64,000 bases of DNA from Fallopia convolvulus (Eukaryota; Streptophyta; Magnoliopsida; Caryophyllales; Polygonaceae), in contig OZ024722.1 of assembly GCA_964016875.1 (NCBI GenBank), forward strand, positions 17,304,576-17,368,575. The letters are read 5' to 3'. Within the stretch, counting starts at the first letter, position 1, and each line of letters begins with the position of its first letter. Shown here piece by piece: positions 32,431 to 43,631 of this stretch. Made by a program: the position numbers and the translations under genes. Under the pieces are notes generated by a model, which ran no database searches, was not told where the DNA came from, and was given only the letters and a program-made list of their open reading frames with translations.

Positions 32431-33110
32431 GGAAAATGACATCTATACCTTATGATGTTATTGTGGGATCTATTATGTATGTTATGATTTGCACTAGACC
32501 TACTTATGCTTTTGATGTCAGTGTCTTGAGCAAATTTATGTCCATGTGAAAAGCATTGAGTTGCTACGAAATTCTTCTTAAGAAACGTTGCTAGAACTAT
32601 TAAATACGATTTGGTTTATGGCAAACATTCTCCCCCCTTTAAGATGTTTGGTTACTTGGACTCTAATATGCTAGTAACAAGGGTAATAGAAAACCGAATA
32701 CCTCCTATGTATATACTTGGGGTGAAAATTGCATTACTTGGAAATCTCAACAACCCATTGTGGCCTTTCCTTCACCAAACATAAGTACATTGTTGTTGTT
32801 GTTGAAGCAAATAAAGAAGCCATTTGACTCCAAGGGATAGTTAGGGAGATAAAAAGAAAACACTATATTTCTAAGTTACATATAGACAATGAAAGTGCCA
32901 CTTATATGTGAAAGGATCATGTCTTTCATGAAAAGACCAATCACATTGATATGAGATATCATTTCATTCTGGATTAAAGTTGCAAAGAAGGAGTGAAAAA
33001 AGATCAATGGTAAGGTCAATCATGTAGATTTTGAAACCAAAATTGTCACAACTTATAAGTTTTCTTTTTGCATGGGTTTCATACACGTGATTAACCTCAA
33101 CTTGTGTTAG
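32431..33110 (+). pseudogene. Decayed Ty1/copia polymerase end (RNase H)
   Basis: Reading across several stops and frame changes gives the order expected in copia RNase H: VGSIMYVMICTRPTYAFDVS, then a TSYVYTWG..CITWKSQQP block, EA.KEA, and HEKTNHIDMRYHF-like text (KRPITLI in one frame) near 32935, ending near 33110 with KIVTTYKFS. At least eight stops. Plus strand, opposite to the larger copia element at 36-46 kb and of another family. Confidence 0.6.
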
Positions 33111-33555
33111 GAATTGTATAAAAATGATGATAGGAAGGTTGTAAGACCTGAGGATCATTAAAACAACAGAGTATTACACTTGTAAACTTATTAATTAAGG
33201 GGGTGAATTGTGGAGATTTACTGACTTGCATTTCCTAAGTTATGGATTAGTGTGGATACATATTCTTAGATTTGATTTTGATGGTTCCAAATGCAAGTGA
33301 AGTTGCCAACATCAAACATCTTCGAAATATTCATGACGTCACCGAAACAGGTCATGTCCCCGACATGAAGTGAGGCGAACTTGCAAGATCTTGAAGATGC
33401 GTGAAAGATTGCGCACGAGATCACAATATTCTGGTTAAGGATAGGATCTTTAAAAGATAAGATAAGGCACCGATTTTCCTTAAGCCCTAAGGAGTATCTT
33501 ATTTTCATATTTGTTTTATTCCTAGTATAATATTTTAAGGTTTAGACTTTAGAAA
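33111..33555. other. 3' remnant of the copia fragment and spacer
   Basis: 33196-33206 reads TTAAGGGGGTG, a purine tract that may be the polypurine tract of the preceding copia remnant, followed by GTGGAGATTTACTGACTTGC which could be the start of its LTR. No second LTR was found. Confidence 0.3.
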
Positions 33556-33560
33556 TATAT

Positions 33561-34064
33561 TATAACAACCTGATGGTTTATAAGGGATTGAGGTGTTACC
33601 TTGTCAACAAGAGTTCTTCCTTTTTAGGGTTCGAGTGAGGACAAAGAACTCTGAATTTAAGTGTGCAAGGGCGAGAGTAGTACCAGCATGGGTGACCTCC
33701 TGGGAAGTCCTTAGGTTGAAATGGGATAGCACTTCTAAGGCCTCGAGCCTTACAAATGGTATTATAGCCGACTTTGGAACGAGTTGGCTTGGTCCGAAGG
33801 GCAGTCATTTGACTCGGAGGGCGGTCCTTGGGCCTTGACAAGGACATCAAGTGCTTAAGTGGGGGAGATTGTAACACCCCAATGGTTTATAAGGGATTGA
33901 GGTGCTTCCCATGTCAACAAGAGTACTTCCTTTTCAGAGTTCAAGTGAGGACAAAGAACTCTAAAGTTAAGTGTGCAAGGGCGAGAGTAGTACCAAGATG
34001 TGTGACCTCCTGGAAAGTCCTTGGGTTGACATGGGATAGCACTTCTAAGGCCTCGGGCCTTACA
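33561..34064 (+). mobile_element. TRIM retroelement with TATAT target duplication
   Basis: LTRs 33561-33754 and 33870-34064 (about 194 bp, roughly 88-90 % alike; e.g. GGTTTATAAGGGATTGAGGTG and GGACAAAGAACTCT.AA in both) end in CCTTACA and begin TATAACA/TGTAACA. The 5' LTR is followed by AATGGTATTATAGCCG, a degenerate tRNA-Met primer site. The 3' LTR is preceded by the purine tract AAGTGGGGGAGAT. TATAT flanks both ends (33556-33560 and 34065-34069). The internal part is 115 bp and non-coding. Confidence 0.85.
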
Positions 34065-34069
34065 TATAT

Positions 34070-34920
34070 TATCTTGCATAATCGAATTGGAAGTAATATA
34101 TTTTCTAAAACCCTATTTTCGTTCTATTTCAACCTAGAGATTAGGTTAGAATATGTAAGAACTCCATTTGCATTATTTTGAGAGAGAAACTAGAAGTGTT
34201 TGAGAGTTCGAAAAAACAAAGAGAAAGTCTAAGCCATAGAGAGTAGGGCTAGCTGTGGGTTCTTCTTGTAAGCATACTCAATAGATCAATAAAGCAAGCT
34301 ACGACTTTTAATCCGACCAACCGAAAACTTTGAAGGAAGTGGTTTTTCACTTAGTTGACTAGGTTTGTTAACTAAGTGTTTCCACTATAAAAAAATTTGT
34401 GTGTTAAGTAAGTCTTTCTTGTTAAAGTGTTTTTTCTAGTTGAGCATACATAAGTCGATGAATTTGAAGAAGTCGGCAACCTTGAAGTAGTAACGATCCT
34501 ACACATACGAACTTGCTAAAATAGGCCAAAGAAGTTCAACAACCAATTTCTAGGCCGAATGGTCCAAATCTTTGATTGGTTCCTCTTAGCACATATTTGT
34601 TGCAGGGCACATACATATATGATTGAATGTTTTATTTTGTGTAACCTCTCTTTAGAAGCGTATCACAACTTAAACTTTGTTAGGTAAAAGTGTAAAAGAA
34701 GGTTTTTGTGGAGGTGAAGGTTTTTAAGGAAGTTGTTGGGTAGGTGGTGGTTTCTTGATAGGTAGAAATTTTTCTTATTTGAATCCTTCAAAAAATTAAT
34801 TGAGTGTTTGATATTATAAGGTTTTTGGGTAGGTTTTAGCTTTAAATTATTAAAAAATAATTAATTTAAAATAATGAACATAAAAATGGTTTGTTAAATT
34901 TTTACAAACATCCTACTCGT
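34070..34920. other. Spacer, no gene seen
   Basis: Moderately AT-rich. It contains TTGAGAGAGAAACTAGAAGTG and AAGTGGTTTTTCACTTAGTTGACTAGG, phrases often seen in LTRs of copia elements (compare TTTTACTCGCTCAACTAGTTGG in the LTR near 50010), so it may be an old LTR. No border was found. Confidence 0.25.
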
Positions 34921-34925
34921 TGAAG

Positions 34926-34991
34926 AGTCTTGACGAGAAAGTCATCCCTCGGACTTGGAATGTCACTCATTTGAAGAAGTTCTTCTCGTAA
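34926..34991 (+). pseudogene. C-terminal end of a Ty3/gypsy integrase
   Basis: SLDEKVIPRTWNVTHLKKFF followed by TAA matches the way many plant gypsy polyproteins end (PRTWHA.HLKRYY). Nothing upstream is recognisable, so only this stub remains. Confidence 0.5.
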
Positions 34992-35229
34992 AGGAAACCG
35001 TTACCGCAGATTATCATTGCGATCGTGGTCCTGTCATCGTGACCTCGTAGCCGCGATCACAGATCGCCGACAATGAACACCTTACGAAGACCCTCGCATA
35101 GATGCCAGTTTGAGAATGAATAATGGAACAAGCTCGTGTTTGTTTTTGATTTTTGGTTCTTGTTTTTTAATAAATTCCTGGTCGGGACACTTTTTTCAAA
35201 GTTCTGTTCTCCCTCTTTTCTATTTTGCT

Positions 35230-35900
35230 TGTTCCAATGAGTGTATCTTGAGTCTTGACATTGACAATGTATATGCTTAAGGGAATGCATAGATCCCATG
35301 TTCATCGCACATATATGAATATACGAACATACAGATATATGAATATACAAATATACGAATATACAAATAGGGGACCCGACGACTAATCCGCATGGCCACT
35401 TCGAATAGGTCCTAGAGTACTTGAGTCTTAGTTGCGACGCAATCGAACGCAACTAACATTCAAGTGGGACTTTGTGAGCGGATAAATGTAATTTACGTAA
35501 GTATCTTTTCAGCTACCTTATTTATTTTCCTTATTAAATTATTGATTTTATTATCATTATAATGGGAGAATCTATCTTTGTCGAAAGATAGAATTTTCGC
35601 ATGGATAGGGAGCAAGATATAGCTTGCTTGGGCGACAAGGCATGTCTGCCGACCCCGCGGTGATTTTGCCCCCTACTCCTATTCTTCCATTATAAATACA
35701 CGTGATCTCCATGTACGGTAAGCATATTCAAAAGTCGCTGAACTCACTCGCAAGTCTTACTTTTACATTGACGTTCAATCGACAAACTACTCTTTTGACT
35801 TCGGCATCGGAGGGGGATTAGGGGGACCCTGTCCCTTGTGTCCATTGTTTTGCAGATTCTATGTTGAAGAAGAAGCATGTAACGAAAGGCGAAGAGGCAA
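35230..35900 (+). mobile_element. Gypsy 3' UTR/LTR remnant
   Basis: ATTATAAATACACGT at 35691 is a good TATA box, followed after about 100 bases by TTGACTTCGGCATCGGAGGG and CCCTTGTGTCCATTG, phrases typical of the R/U5 part of plant gypsy LTRs. It follows the integrase stub. 35315-35370 is a short tandem array of GAATATACAAATAC-like 10-13 bp units. The LTR left end and any partner were not found. Confidence 0.45.
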
Positions 35901-36016
35901 ATCAAGAGAAGCATTCAATTAGGACATAAAGGCGAATTTTTACGCACTAACAATTAACATTCAATTCATACAGTTAATTAACTAAATTTGCGTTTAATAG
36001 GCATCCAAAATGTGAT

Positions 36017-36967
36017 TTCGAAGTGAACATGGAGGTTATCAAGAGCGTCATTTGACCCCCTTTTGTGTAAATTTATTTAAATTGCATTGTTTTTTAATTT
36101 ACAATAATAATCCTATTCCTTTAACATACTCATCTCCATTTAATTAGGTGATTAGTAAAATAGGTTTTTGGTAGAGATCTATTCTTGTAATAGAAAATGA
36201 ACAGAGGGTGAAAAAGCGAAGTCTAGAGAGTGTTATTCAAGTTGGAATGTAAAAGCAAGTTAGTTAAGTCGCGTGTGTTGCGCGTGACAACTTCATTCTC
36301 AAGATTTTAGGCAAACAACAAGCAAACATTATCTAATAGTCTTTTTGGATGATACACACAATCGCTCTAAGGCTATGTTTTAATGGCGGGTTTTGATAGG
36401 GATTTTAGGGAGTACATTGTAAAAATATTTTTCTATTATTTAGTTGTATTTTTATATGAGAATTGATGAGATTTCATATGAAAAATTGAAGAAAAATGAT
36501 GAGAAAATGAATCTCACCAAATAAAGAAATTTGATAGGAAATAGACATACATGCTTCAAAATAAGAAAATAAAAGTAAAATCTTACTTATGTTATGAAAA
36601 GATTATAAAAGCAAGACCACTTGAACTTTTGGAAATAAAACTTAAACAAACTTTAGGAGAACTTTTAGATCATTAGAAGAGAGGGAGGGAGAGTAAGAAC
36701 TTTAGAGAGTGTATTTCTTACTCTACTTTGGTGCAAATTTTACAATGGATGATGGCCATATTTATAGGCCAAAGGTGGGGTAAAACTTAGGTGAATCTCC
36801 ATGATTCATGCATGGAAATAAGGAGGTAAAGAAGGTGAATAATTCACCTTGTACAATTTACCTCCAATCATACATTATACAATTGTTCATCTACATGATA
36901 TGTGTGATACAAACAAGTGAAAATAGGTGAGGTCAACTTGTACACATATGGGCATTCATTCATAACA
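36017..36967 (-). mobile_element. 3' LTR of the Ty1/copia element
   Basis: 951 bp, a near copy (about 97 % by eye) of 44905-45858 in the same orientation. On the minus strand it starts TGTTATGAATG right after the purine tract AAGGGGGAG (36968-36976). TATTTATA at 36759-36766 is a TATA box (TATAAATA) on the minus strand. Confidence 0.85.
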
Positions 36968-37253
36968 CTCCCCCTTGAATATTCACCTTCTTTTGATGAT
37001 GTGGGATATGGGTAGACATTGTCTAATTAAAAACCTTGACAGGAAAACCCAGTGGGATAAAAACCCGAACGAAGAAAAAAAGAGCGCAACCATTGATCCC
37101 ATTGTACGCCTTGATGCTGCCTCATTAAAAACCTTGTCAAGTAAAACCCAGTGGGATAAAAACTTGATCGAAGGGAAAAAGGGTGTATCGTGTATGATGC
37201 TCCCCCTGACTTCAATGTATGTTTCGAAGTCTTCTCATTCCAATTCCGGATAC

Positions 37254-37976
37254 TCATTCTCCAAATTTCTTGGGGATTAAAGGCTTTGTGAACAAGTCAA
37301 TCAAGTTGTCATTTGACCGAATTTGTTGGATGTCCACTTCACCAACTTCTTCCAATTCACGAGTGGAGAAGAATTTTGGAGATATGTGCTTTGTGCGGTC
37401 TCCTTTGATATAGCCCTTCTTCATTTGAGCAACGCATGCTGAATTATCCTCATATAATACTGTTGGATCATCAGTGATGGGCTTCATTTAACTTTCTTTC
37501 TGGATGAATTGAATCATTGCTCGAAGGGACACATATTCTCTTCCTACCTCATATAAAGCAATCAATTCTACTTGATTTGATGATGTGGCAGTCACAGTCT
37601 GTTTTGTTGATCTCCAAGAGATGGCAATGCCTTCATATGTGAACACATAACCATTTTGCGATTTGGCTTTGTGTGGGTCAGACAAGTATCATGCATCTGC
37701 ATATCCAATTAAGGTCGCATTCCTTTGGTTACGGTAATACAACCAGATATCATGTGTGCCTCGGAGATACCGGAATACATGTTTGATCCCGTTCCAATGC
37801 CTCCTTATGGATGCAGTGCTATACCTGGACAACAAATTTACTGCAAAAGCAATATCTAGCCTTGTATTGTTAGTTAAGTACATTAAAGCACCAATTGCAC
37901 TTAAATATGGTACCTCAGGACCAAGAACCTCTTCATCCTCTTCTCGGGGACGAAATTGATCCTTTTCTATATTTAG
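37254..37976 (-). pseudogene. copia RNase H domain
   Basis: From about 37976 down: TLNIEKDQFRPREEDEE, GPEVPYLSAIGALMYLTN, DIAFAVNLLSRYS, HWNGIKHVFRYLRGT, then SDPHKAKSQNGYVFTYEG, AISWRSTKQTVTATSSNQ, a stop (37488-37490), and VLYEDNSACVAQMKKGYIKG, TKHISPKFF, NDNLIDLFTKPL. This is the standard polymerase-connection and RNase H of TNT1-94-like elements. A TGA at 37686-37688 and the TAA at 37488 interrupt it. It is cut off from the reverse transcriptase by the solo LTR upstream. Confidence 0.85.
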
Positions 37977-38872
37977 GGTGATGGTGCGCAAAATGGTGGA
38001 GCATGAACGGTGGAACCAGAGTACGAGAAATAGCGGATCCGGCGGGGTTCCCGAGGTTAAAACTCGAGGGCTTTTGCCATGCCCATCTAAAAAAGGCAAA
38101 TCCCTACCCAGACGAAGCCTCAAAACCACGATCACGAGATCCAGACCTCGTTGAACTCACTAAATGGGACGGTTAAGCAAACTCGCCCCAATGAATAACG
38201 AGGCCCAGACCTCGTTGTTCAAAAGTTGACATCCCCGCCCCGTTTAGCCACTCAGCGGCCACCATATTCTCGACCAATGACCGACTGCCTCACTCTCGAC
38301 CACTCAAAGGGCTTGACCTCGAGCGTCCCACATTGAGCAAACGGCAAAACCATGTTCCTCAAACCTCTATAAATAGAGGAGAACCTCGAAGGTAGGAATG
38401 GGTCAAAAAACATCTTGAAATCAAGAACTATCTTGTTTGTTGAAGATCGACGTGTTAAATCATCGTAAAAGACCACGCTACAGCCAAGTGAAGGTCCACA
38501 AAAAGACTTCAAATCGCCCAAAGAGACCTCATCTCAATCAAAGATCTCGCTGCATCACTTCGCAGAACACAATCCCCGCATGCACAACCAAGTCTTTGAC
38601 CTCGCGTCCTCGCCACAAGACATCAGGCCTAGGTTTACAACAGGAGCAGAGCTCGTCAATAGTCTGTTAGTGATAGAATCTCACAGTAGCTAGGAGGTCT
38701 CGAACCTTGTTAGATAGAGACCTCGAATCCTCTAAAATGATGTCTAGGCATAACCTCGCTATTTGTAACCTCGTTCGAAAAGATATAAATAAAAGCAAGT
38801 GTTTGCCTCGTCGAATAAAAGAATCTCGTTCTTGTCTTTTAGCTTTGGTTTATTTCGGGTTTCATCAGAGGG
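37974..38872 (-). mobile_element. Solo LTR (37979-38867) inside the copia polymerase
   Basis: The insert is bounded TGATGGTGCGC and TTCATCA (inverted ends TGATG/CATCA) and flanked by TAGGG and GAGGG, a 5-bp duplication with one mismatch. It splits the copia frame between PMEVRSL and NIEKDQ. CTCTATAAATAGAGG at 38367 is a TATA box reading in either direction. The LTR holds about ten copies of ACCTCG or GACCTCG and no coding region. Confidence 0.8.
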
Positions 38873-38893
38873 ATCGAACTTCCATTGGAGAGC

Positions 38894-39808
38894 TCAAAGG
38901 GTGTGCTTTGTCCATGTAAATCTTTTAAGAACTTTCTCAGTGTAATTAGACTGATGGATAAAGATTTCATTCTTTAAGTGCTCAATTTGTAAGCCAAGAC
39001 AAAGCTTTGTTTGTCCGAGATCTTTCATCTCGAATTCTTTCATCAAATATTTCGCAGTATCTTGAAGTTCATTTGAAGTTCCGATGACGTTTAAATCGTC
39101 AACATAAACTGCGATAATAGCGAATCCCTTTTCGGATCGCTTGATGAAAACACATCGACTAACGGTGTCGTTCTTGTATCCCTCTTTCCTAAGGTATTCA
39201 CTGGGCCGGTTGTACCACATTCGCCCAAATTGTCTTAATCCATACAATAACCTCCTTAATTTTATGGAAAACATTTCTCGAGGTCCACAATTATTGGCCT
39301 CAGGCAGCTTGAGTCCTTTTGGGACTCTCATGTAGATGTCTGTATCAAGTGATCCATATAAATATACTGCAACGACATCCATGAGGCGCATTTGTAATTT
39401 TTCAAAGACAGACAGGCCAATTAGGAATCTCAATGTAGTTGTATCAACTATAGGAGAGTATGTTTCTTCATAATCAATTCCATGGATCTGAGAAAAACCT
39501 TGTGCTACAAGCCTTGCTTTATATCTTACAATTTCGTTTTTCTCATTTCGTTTGCGTACGAAAATCCATTTATAGCCGACTGGTTTCACACCATTTGATA
39601 TACGAACTACTGGTCCAAAGACCTCTCACTTTTCAAGCGATTTTAGTTCTGCCTGAATAGCCTCTTTCCATTTGGGCCAATCTTTTCTTCGTCGACATTC
39701 ATCGACCGATTTTGGCTCAAAGTCATCATCTTCAATTACAATATTACTAGCCACTGAGTAGGCAAATACATAATCGACAATACATCTTTTCGATTCCATT
39801 GTATGCAT
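38894..39808 (-). CDS. copia reverse transcriptase region
   Basis: Two frames. The first (39808-39626) carries the lead-in FEPKSVDECRRRKDWPKWKE and ends at a stop in SLEK. The second (39589-38894, 231 codons, no stop) carries VGYKWIFVRKRNEKNEIVRY, ARLVAQGFSQIHGIDYEETY, the metal-binding aspartate in MRLMDVVAVYLYGSLD, RRLLYGLRQFGRMWYNR, the catalytic AVYVDDLNVIG and EFEMKDLGQTKLCLGLQIEH. This is the best preserved piece of the element. It would copy the element's RNA into DNA in virus-like particles. Confidence 0.85.
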
Positions 39809-39809
39809 G

Positions 39810-40431
39810 TGGACACATAGTTTATGGAAATCTCAAAATTGTCAATATCATTATTTTTGTCTAGAATATCACCCTCTGTTGAGGTATTCTCATTTTCAAT
39901 ATCTCTGCCTTTATCGTCATTCTCATGATCAATTGTGGCTCCTCCTGCTATACCCTTTTGGCTTCTTGCCTTTCTTGGTCACAAATCTTTTGAACCTAAC
40001 GGTCTACCACACTTTTGGTGTGTTGCAAACTCGCTTGCGATGGATGCATCTGGCAATCCATTGGGTATTTCAATTGTTGTTGGAGCATTTGCCGCATGTA
40101 TATGTGATTTAGTTACCTTCTTTGTATTAGTAAATGCATTTGGTAACTGATTTGCAACATTTTGCAAATGAATGATCCGTTGAACTTCTTGTTCACACAT
40201 TTTTGTTCTTGGATCAAGATGGGATAATGCAGTTTTCATCAAATTGTCAATCAAAAAATCTTGTTGTAAATAAATCATTGGTTGTTGGCTCAAGATATTT
40301 TATAATCGATGGAGACTCAAAACCAGCATAAATTCCCAATCTCCTTTGGGCTCCCATCTTTGTGCGTTGAGGTGGAGCAATAGGGACATAAACTGCACAT
40401 CCAAATATTTTTAGATGTGATGGCTTAAAGT
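39810..40431 (-). pseudogene. copia integrase end and linker
   Basis: Bases 40431-40300 read KPSHLKIFGCAVYVPIAPP, RTKMGAQRRLGIYAGFESPS and IIKYLE, the end of copia integrase. A linker frame (40293-39979: FLIDNLMKTALSHLDPRTK, GRPLGSKD) and decayed sequence follow to the reverse transcriptase. The left side abuts the LTR-like insert. Confidence 0.75.
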
Positions 40432-40977
40432 CGTTGATGCCAAATCAAAAATAATTCCCTAGTTACTCAACTAGTATAGTCGGTAAGTCGGGGTCGAACC
40501 TAAGAGACACTTGTAATTCAGAATTATATTGTTATCAACTCAAGAATAATAAATGGGGGATTTTGTAATTGTAAACTAAAACTAAAGAATTTAAACAAAC
40601 AAAGCAAGTAATCAAACAAGGAAAAAGATTGGATTTTTATCAATTAGGGAAAACAATCCTATTCAAGTATCCACTTTTCTTCCTCAAGCAATTGACCATA
40701 TATTCAAACAAGTTATTCCTTTGGTTATTCCTATCCTGATCAGAAATATAACATGGCAACGAGACGTGCAAACTTAATATCCAAATAACTCATGAAACGA
40801 TCATAAATAATAGGGATATTAGCAATAAGAACAAGGATAAACAGGATACATGCAATTGAATTCCAACGAGTCAAACAATTAACATGCATTCAAATCTCTT
40901 TCTCAATTGTTTTAGTCCAACGAGTCCTAAATCAATTGAATTGCTACAAAGATTAGGCTTTGCTACGAGAAAACCTA

Positions 40978-41261
40978 GATCTAGCAATAGATAATATTAA
41001 TTCCAACAAGTTGGCCAGACAAGCAGAAATCAACACAATCAATAATAATTACGCATAAGAGAATTGAAATAACCTGTAGAAATAAACATGTAAAGTAGAA
41101 TTTCACAAAAACTTGAGTCGATCTAGCAATAGATAATATTAATTCCAACAAGTTGGCCAGACAAGCAGAAATCAACACAATCAATAATAATTACGCATAA
41201 GAGAATTGAAATAACCTGTAGAAATAAACATGTAAAGTAGAATTTCACAAAAACTTGAGTC
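40978..41261. repeat. Perfect 142-bp tandem duplication
   Basis: 40978-41119 and 41120-41261 are identical by eye over all 142 bases (from GATCTAGCAATAG to AAAACTTGAGTC). Confidence 0.92.
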
Positions 41262-41290
41262 TGAAAAGCTTCAACTTGAATAAGATTTAG

Positions 41291-41560
41291 TAGGGGTGTT
41301 CAACGGGTCGGGTCACCCGCGACCCGCAATATTTTAAAAAACATGTATATTTTTATAATTTTATTAATATATAAACTAATTTTTTTATAAAAATACCGGG
41401 TCGACCCGCAACCCGACCCGACCCGCAATGACCCGACCCGAAATTTCGGGTTGCGGGTCGACCCGCGACCCGCAAGTCGGGTTGCGGGTCGGGTCGCGGG
41501 TCAAAACTAAAATTTTTTGCGGGTCGCGGGTTGACCCGACCCGACCCGTGAGCATCCCTA
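41291..41560. mobile_element. hAT-type MITE with 8-bp target duplication
   Basis: Ends TAGGGGTGTTCAACGGGTCG and, reversed, TAGGGATGCTCACGGGTCGG. Exactly flanked by AGATTTAG on both sides (41283-41290 and 41561-41568). Interior is made of GGGTCGGG / ACCCGACCCG words in both orientations with an AT-rich centre. 270 bp, non-coding. Confidence 0.9.
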
Positions 41561-42268
41561 AGATTTAGGGAGTTTAGTTCTCCATAAGAGAGAAAATACC
41601 AAAGTCTGAAATTATGAAAACTAGGTCTAAGAGATATCACAAACAAAGGCTGAAAAGTAGGTTTAAAAAGTCTCACATACACGGAATAAAAAGATAAAAG
41701 GAAACAAATATAAAAGATAAATAGATAGATAAAACGCCGACTTGATTTTCGCTGTCGTGGAAAACCGCGATCGCGGTGAGTGGTGGCCGCGATCGCGGCC
41801 CTGCTTCTGACAACATTTTAGCAGCACTTTCGGAAGATGTTTCGACCACCTTAGAGTGGGAATTTCGACTCGGAGTAAAAATATGAATTGTAGCTCTTCG
41901 AGTTATATTTCCAATGATATCAAATTCAGCTTCATCCGATCACTGTAGCTCCCGAAGTAAGCGTTACAAGAAAGTGGTGTCGAAACAACAACTTCGATAG
42001 ATGGCCCGGATTTAAGCATTCTTTTCAACAACCTCCTAGGCCTTAATGATCATCAGAAATGGCTTGAATATCCTTGGAAAAGACACATGATCACCAATCT
42101 TGAATCCTTCAACTTAACCATTCCTTACTCCTCAAAACGACCTAAAAACACGAAAACACAAGAGTAGACATCGGAATGCAAAAACTACTAATACTAAGCA
42201 AAATGCATGCAACTACTTAAGATTTAAACATAAATATGCCCTAAAACTAACACCTAAATGCATGCTAT

Positions 42269-43176
42269 ACGAAATATTTGGCTCCTTACCAAACACAAGT
42301 TGCATAGAGGAATGTTCATGGTTTGCACTTGGCCTTAATCGAATTAAGGTTGTTGCATGTAATATTGCATGTCCTCATGCCGATGGCGGTAATTTTGATT
42401 TCATCAATAATGGTCTAGCAATTAATTGTAATCGCTTTATTAATGATTCAGCGAGACCATTTTGTGTGTGAACATGAGCATTGGATGCTCTATATCAAGC
42501 CCAATTGACATACAATAGTCATTTAATGTTTGAGATGTAAATTCTCCTGCATTATCAAGCCATATTTTCTTTATTATACAATCCGGAAATTGGGCACTCA
42601 ATCAGATTATTTGGGCAAGGAGTTTTGCAAATGCTACATTTCTTGTTGACAATAGGCTTACATGTGACCAACGTGTAGATGCATCAATTAGCACCATAAA
42701 GTATCAAAATGGTCCACATGATCGTCTATTGGCCCACATATATCTCCTTGGATTCTTTTTAAGAATGCACGAGTCTCACATGCAATCTTTTCTTTAGAAG
42801 GCCTGATAATTAGCTTTCCAAGTGAGCAAGCAATGCAATTAAAATCATTGGACGGAAGTACCTTAATGTTCTTTAATGTATGTCCAAGTGAGCTCTTTAT
42901 GATTTTGTGCATCATTATTGCTCCTAGATGACCCAATCGGTCATGCCACAATGTGAATGCAGCTTGGTCATATGACCTTTTGTTAAATGTTACATTGACC
43001 TTAAATGGATAAATGTATGTATGATCTAATCTAGAGGTTTGTGTTGGCATACTTTCGAGAATCTGGTTATGGCCAGATTCATATTTTAGGATGCACAAGT
43101 ATTCTCTCTCATTTTCATTCATGATTTCCATATGAAACCCATTTAGACGCACATCTTTAAAGCTTAGTAAATTCCT
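42269..43176 (-). pseudogene. copia integrase core and zinc-binding region
   Basis: From 43152 down: MRLNGFHMEIMNENEREYL, FTLWHDRLGHLGAIMMHKII, NDFNCIACSLGKLIIRPSKE and AFLKRIQGDICGPI carry the H..H..C..C integrase zinc finger and the start of the core. After a stop at 42688 the core continues in shifted frames (WLDNAGEFTSQTLNDYCMSI near 42560, containing the second catalytic Asp) to LVFGKEPNIS at 42270. The piece between them, including the first catalytic Asp, is decayed. Confidence 0.8.
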
Positions 43177-43413
43177 TCAAGATTTACTCGAATATAGTGC
43201 GTCATTTATTATTAGCTTTGTTCCCTTTGGGAGTAGAATGGCAACTTTTCCAGAGCATTCGATGAGTTTTGACACACCGGATATTGTAGTGACATTGCCT
43301 TCAAAGGCTCTTAATTGGGTAAAGTATTCTTTACTCCTCAAGATGGTGTGTGTTGTTGCACCGTCTAAAAGACATTGCTCCTTCCCATCGAGTTCCACCT
43401 TAGGTGAGTCCAT
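43177..43413 (-). pseudogene. copia protease
   Basis: MDSPKVELDGKEQCLLDGAT gives the protease active-site Asp (LLDGATTHTIL). FEGNVTTISGVSKLIECSGK and AILLPKGTKLIINDALYS follow, the usual protease text of TNT1-94-like elements. Separated from gag by stops and from integrase by one stop. Confidence 0.75.
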
Positions 43414-43631
43414 GTTTTTCTATAAATATAAAGAAAGGGAGCATTAAGAAATTAATAAAAAGCTCTATATATTATACAAGGATGATTATATTATACAAGT
43501 TCTATTATACAAAGATCTATTATACAAAATCCTACGAGATAGAGGTTAAAACATGAGATATAAAATACATTGTAAGTATTATACAATAACATGGGAGATA
43601 GTAGAGATATTTAGGGGCTTGTACTCTTTAT

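Larger units (their letters stand above)
40432..42268 (-). mobile_element. LTR-like insert in the copia integrase
   Basis: It separates LVFGKEPNIS from FKPSHLKIFG of the host integrase. It starts TGATGCC and ends ATGCTAT, close to the TGATGAGG...GCTATCA ends of the solo LTR at 11925-13458. Bases 41820-42030 resemble 13010-13210 (TTCGACTCGGAGTAAAAA.ATGAA, TTCAGCTTCATCCGA.CACTG). It is non-coding and probably a solo LTR of a related family. No matching 5-bp flank was seen. It contains a 142-bp tandem duplication and a hAT MITE. Confidence 0.65.

Noticed and set aside
33230..33560. Integrated pararetrovirus sequence
   Set aside because: Considered because of the decayed polymerase text nearby, but the RNase H order and residues are those of Ty1/copia and no coat or movement protein is present.
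36975..37280. Plus-strand 101-codon frame
   Set aside because: Shadow of the copia 3' region between RNase H and polypurine tract.
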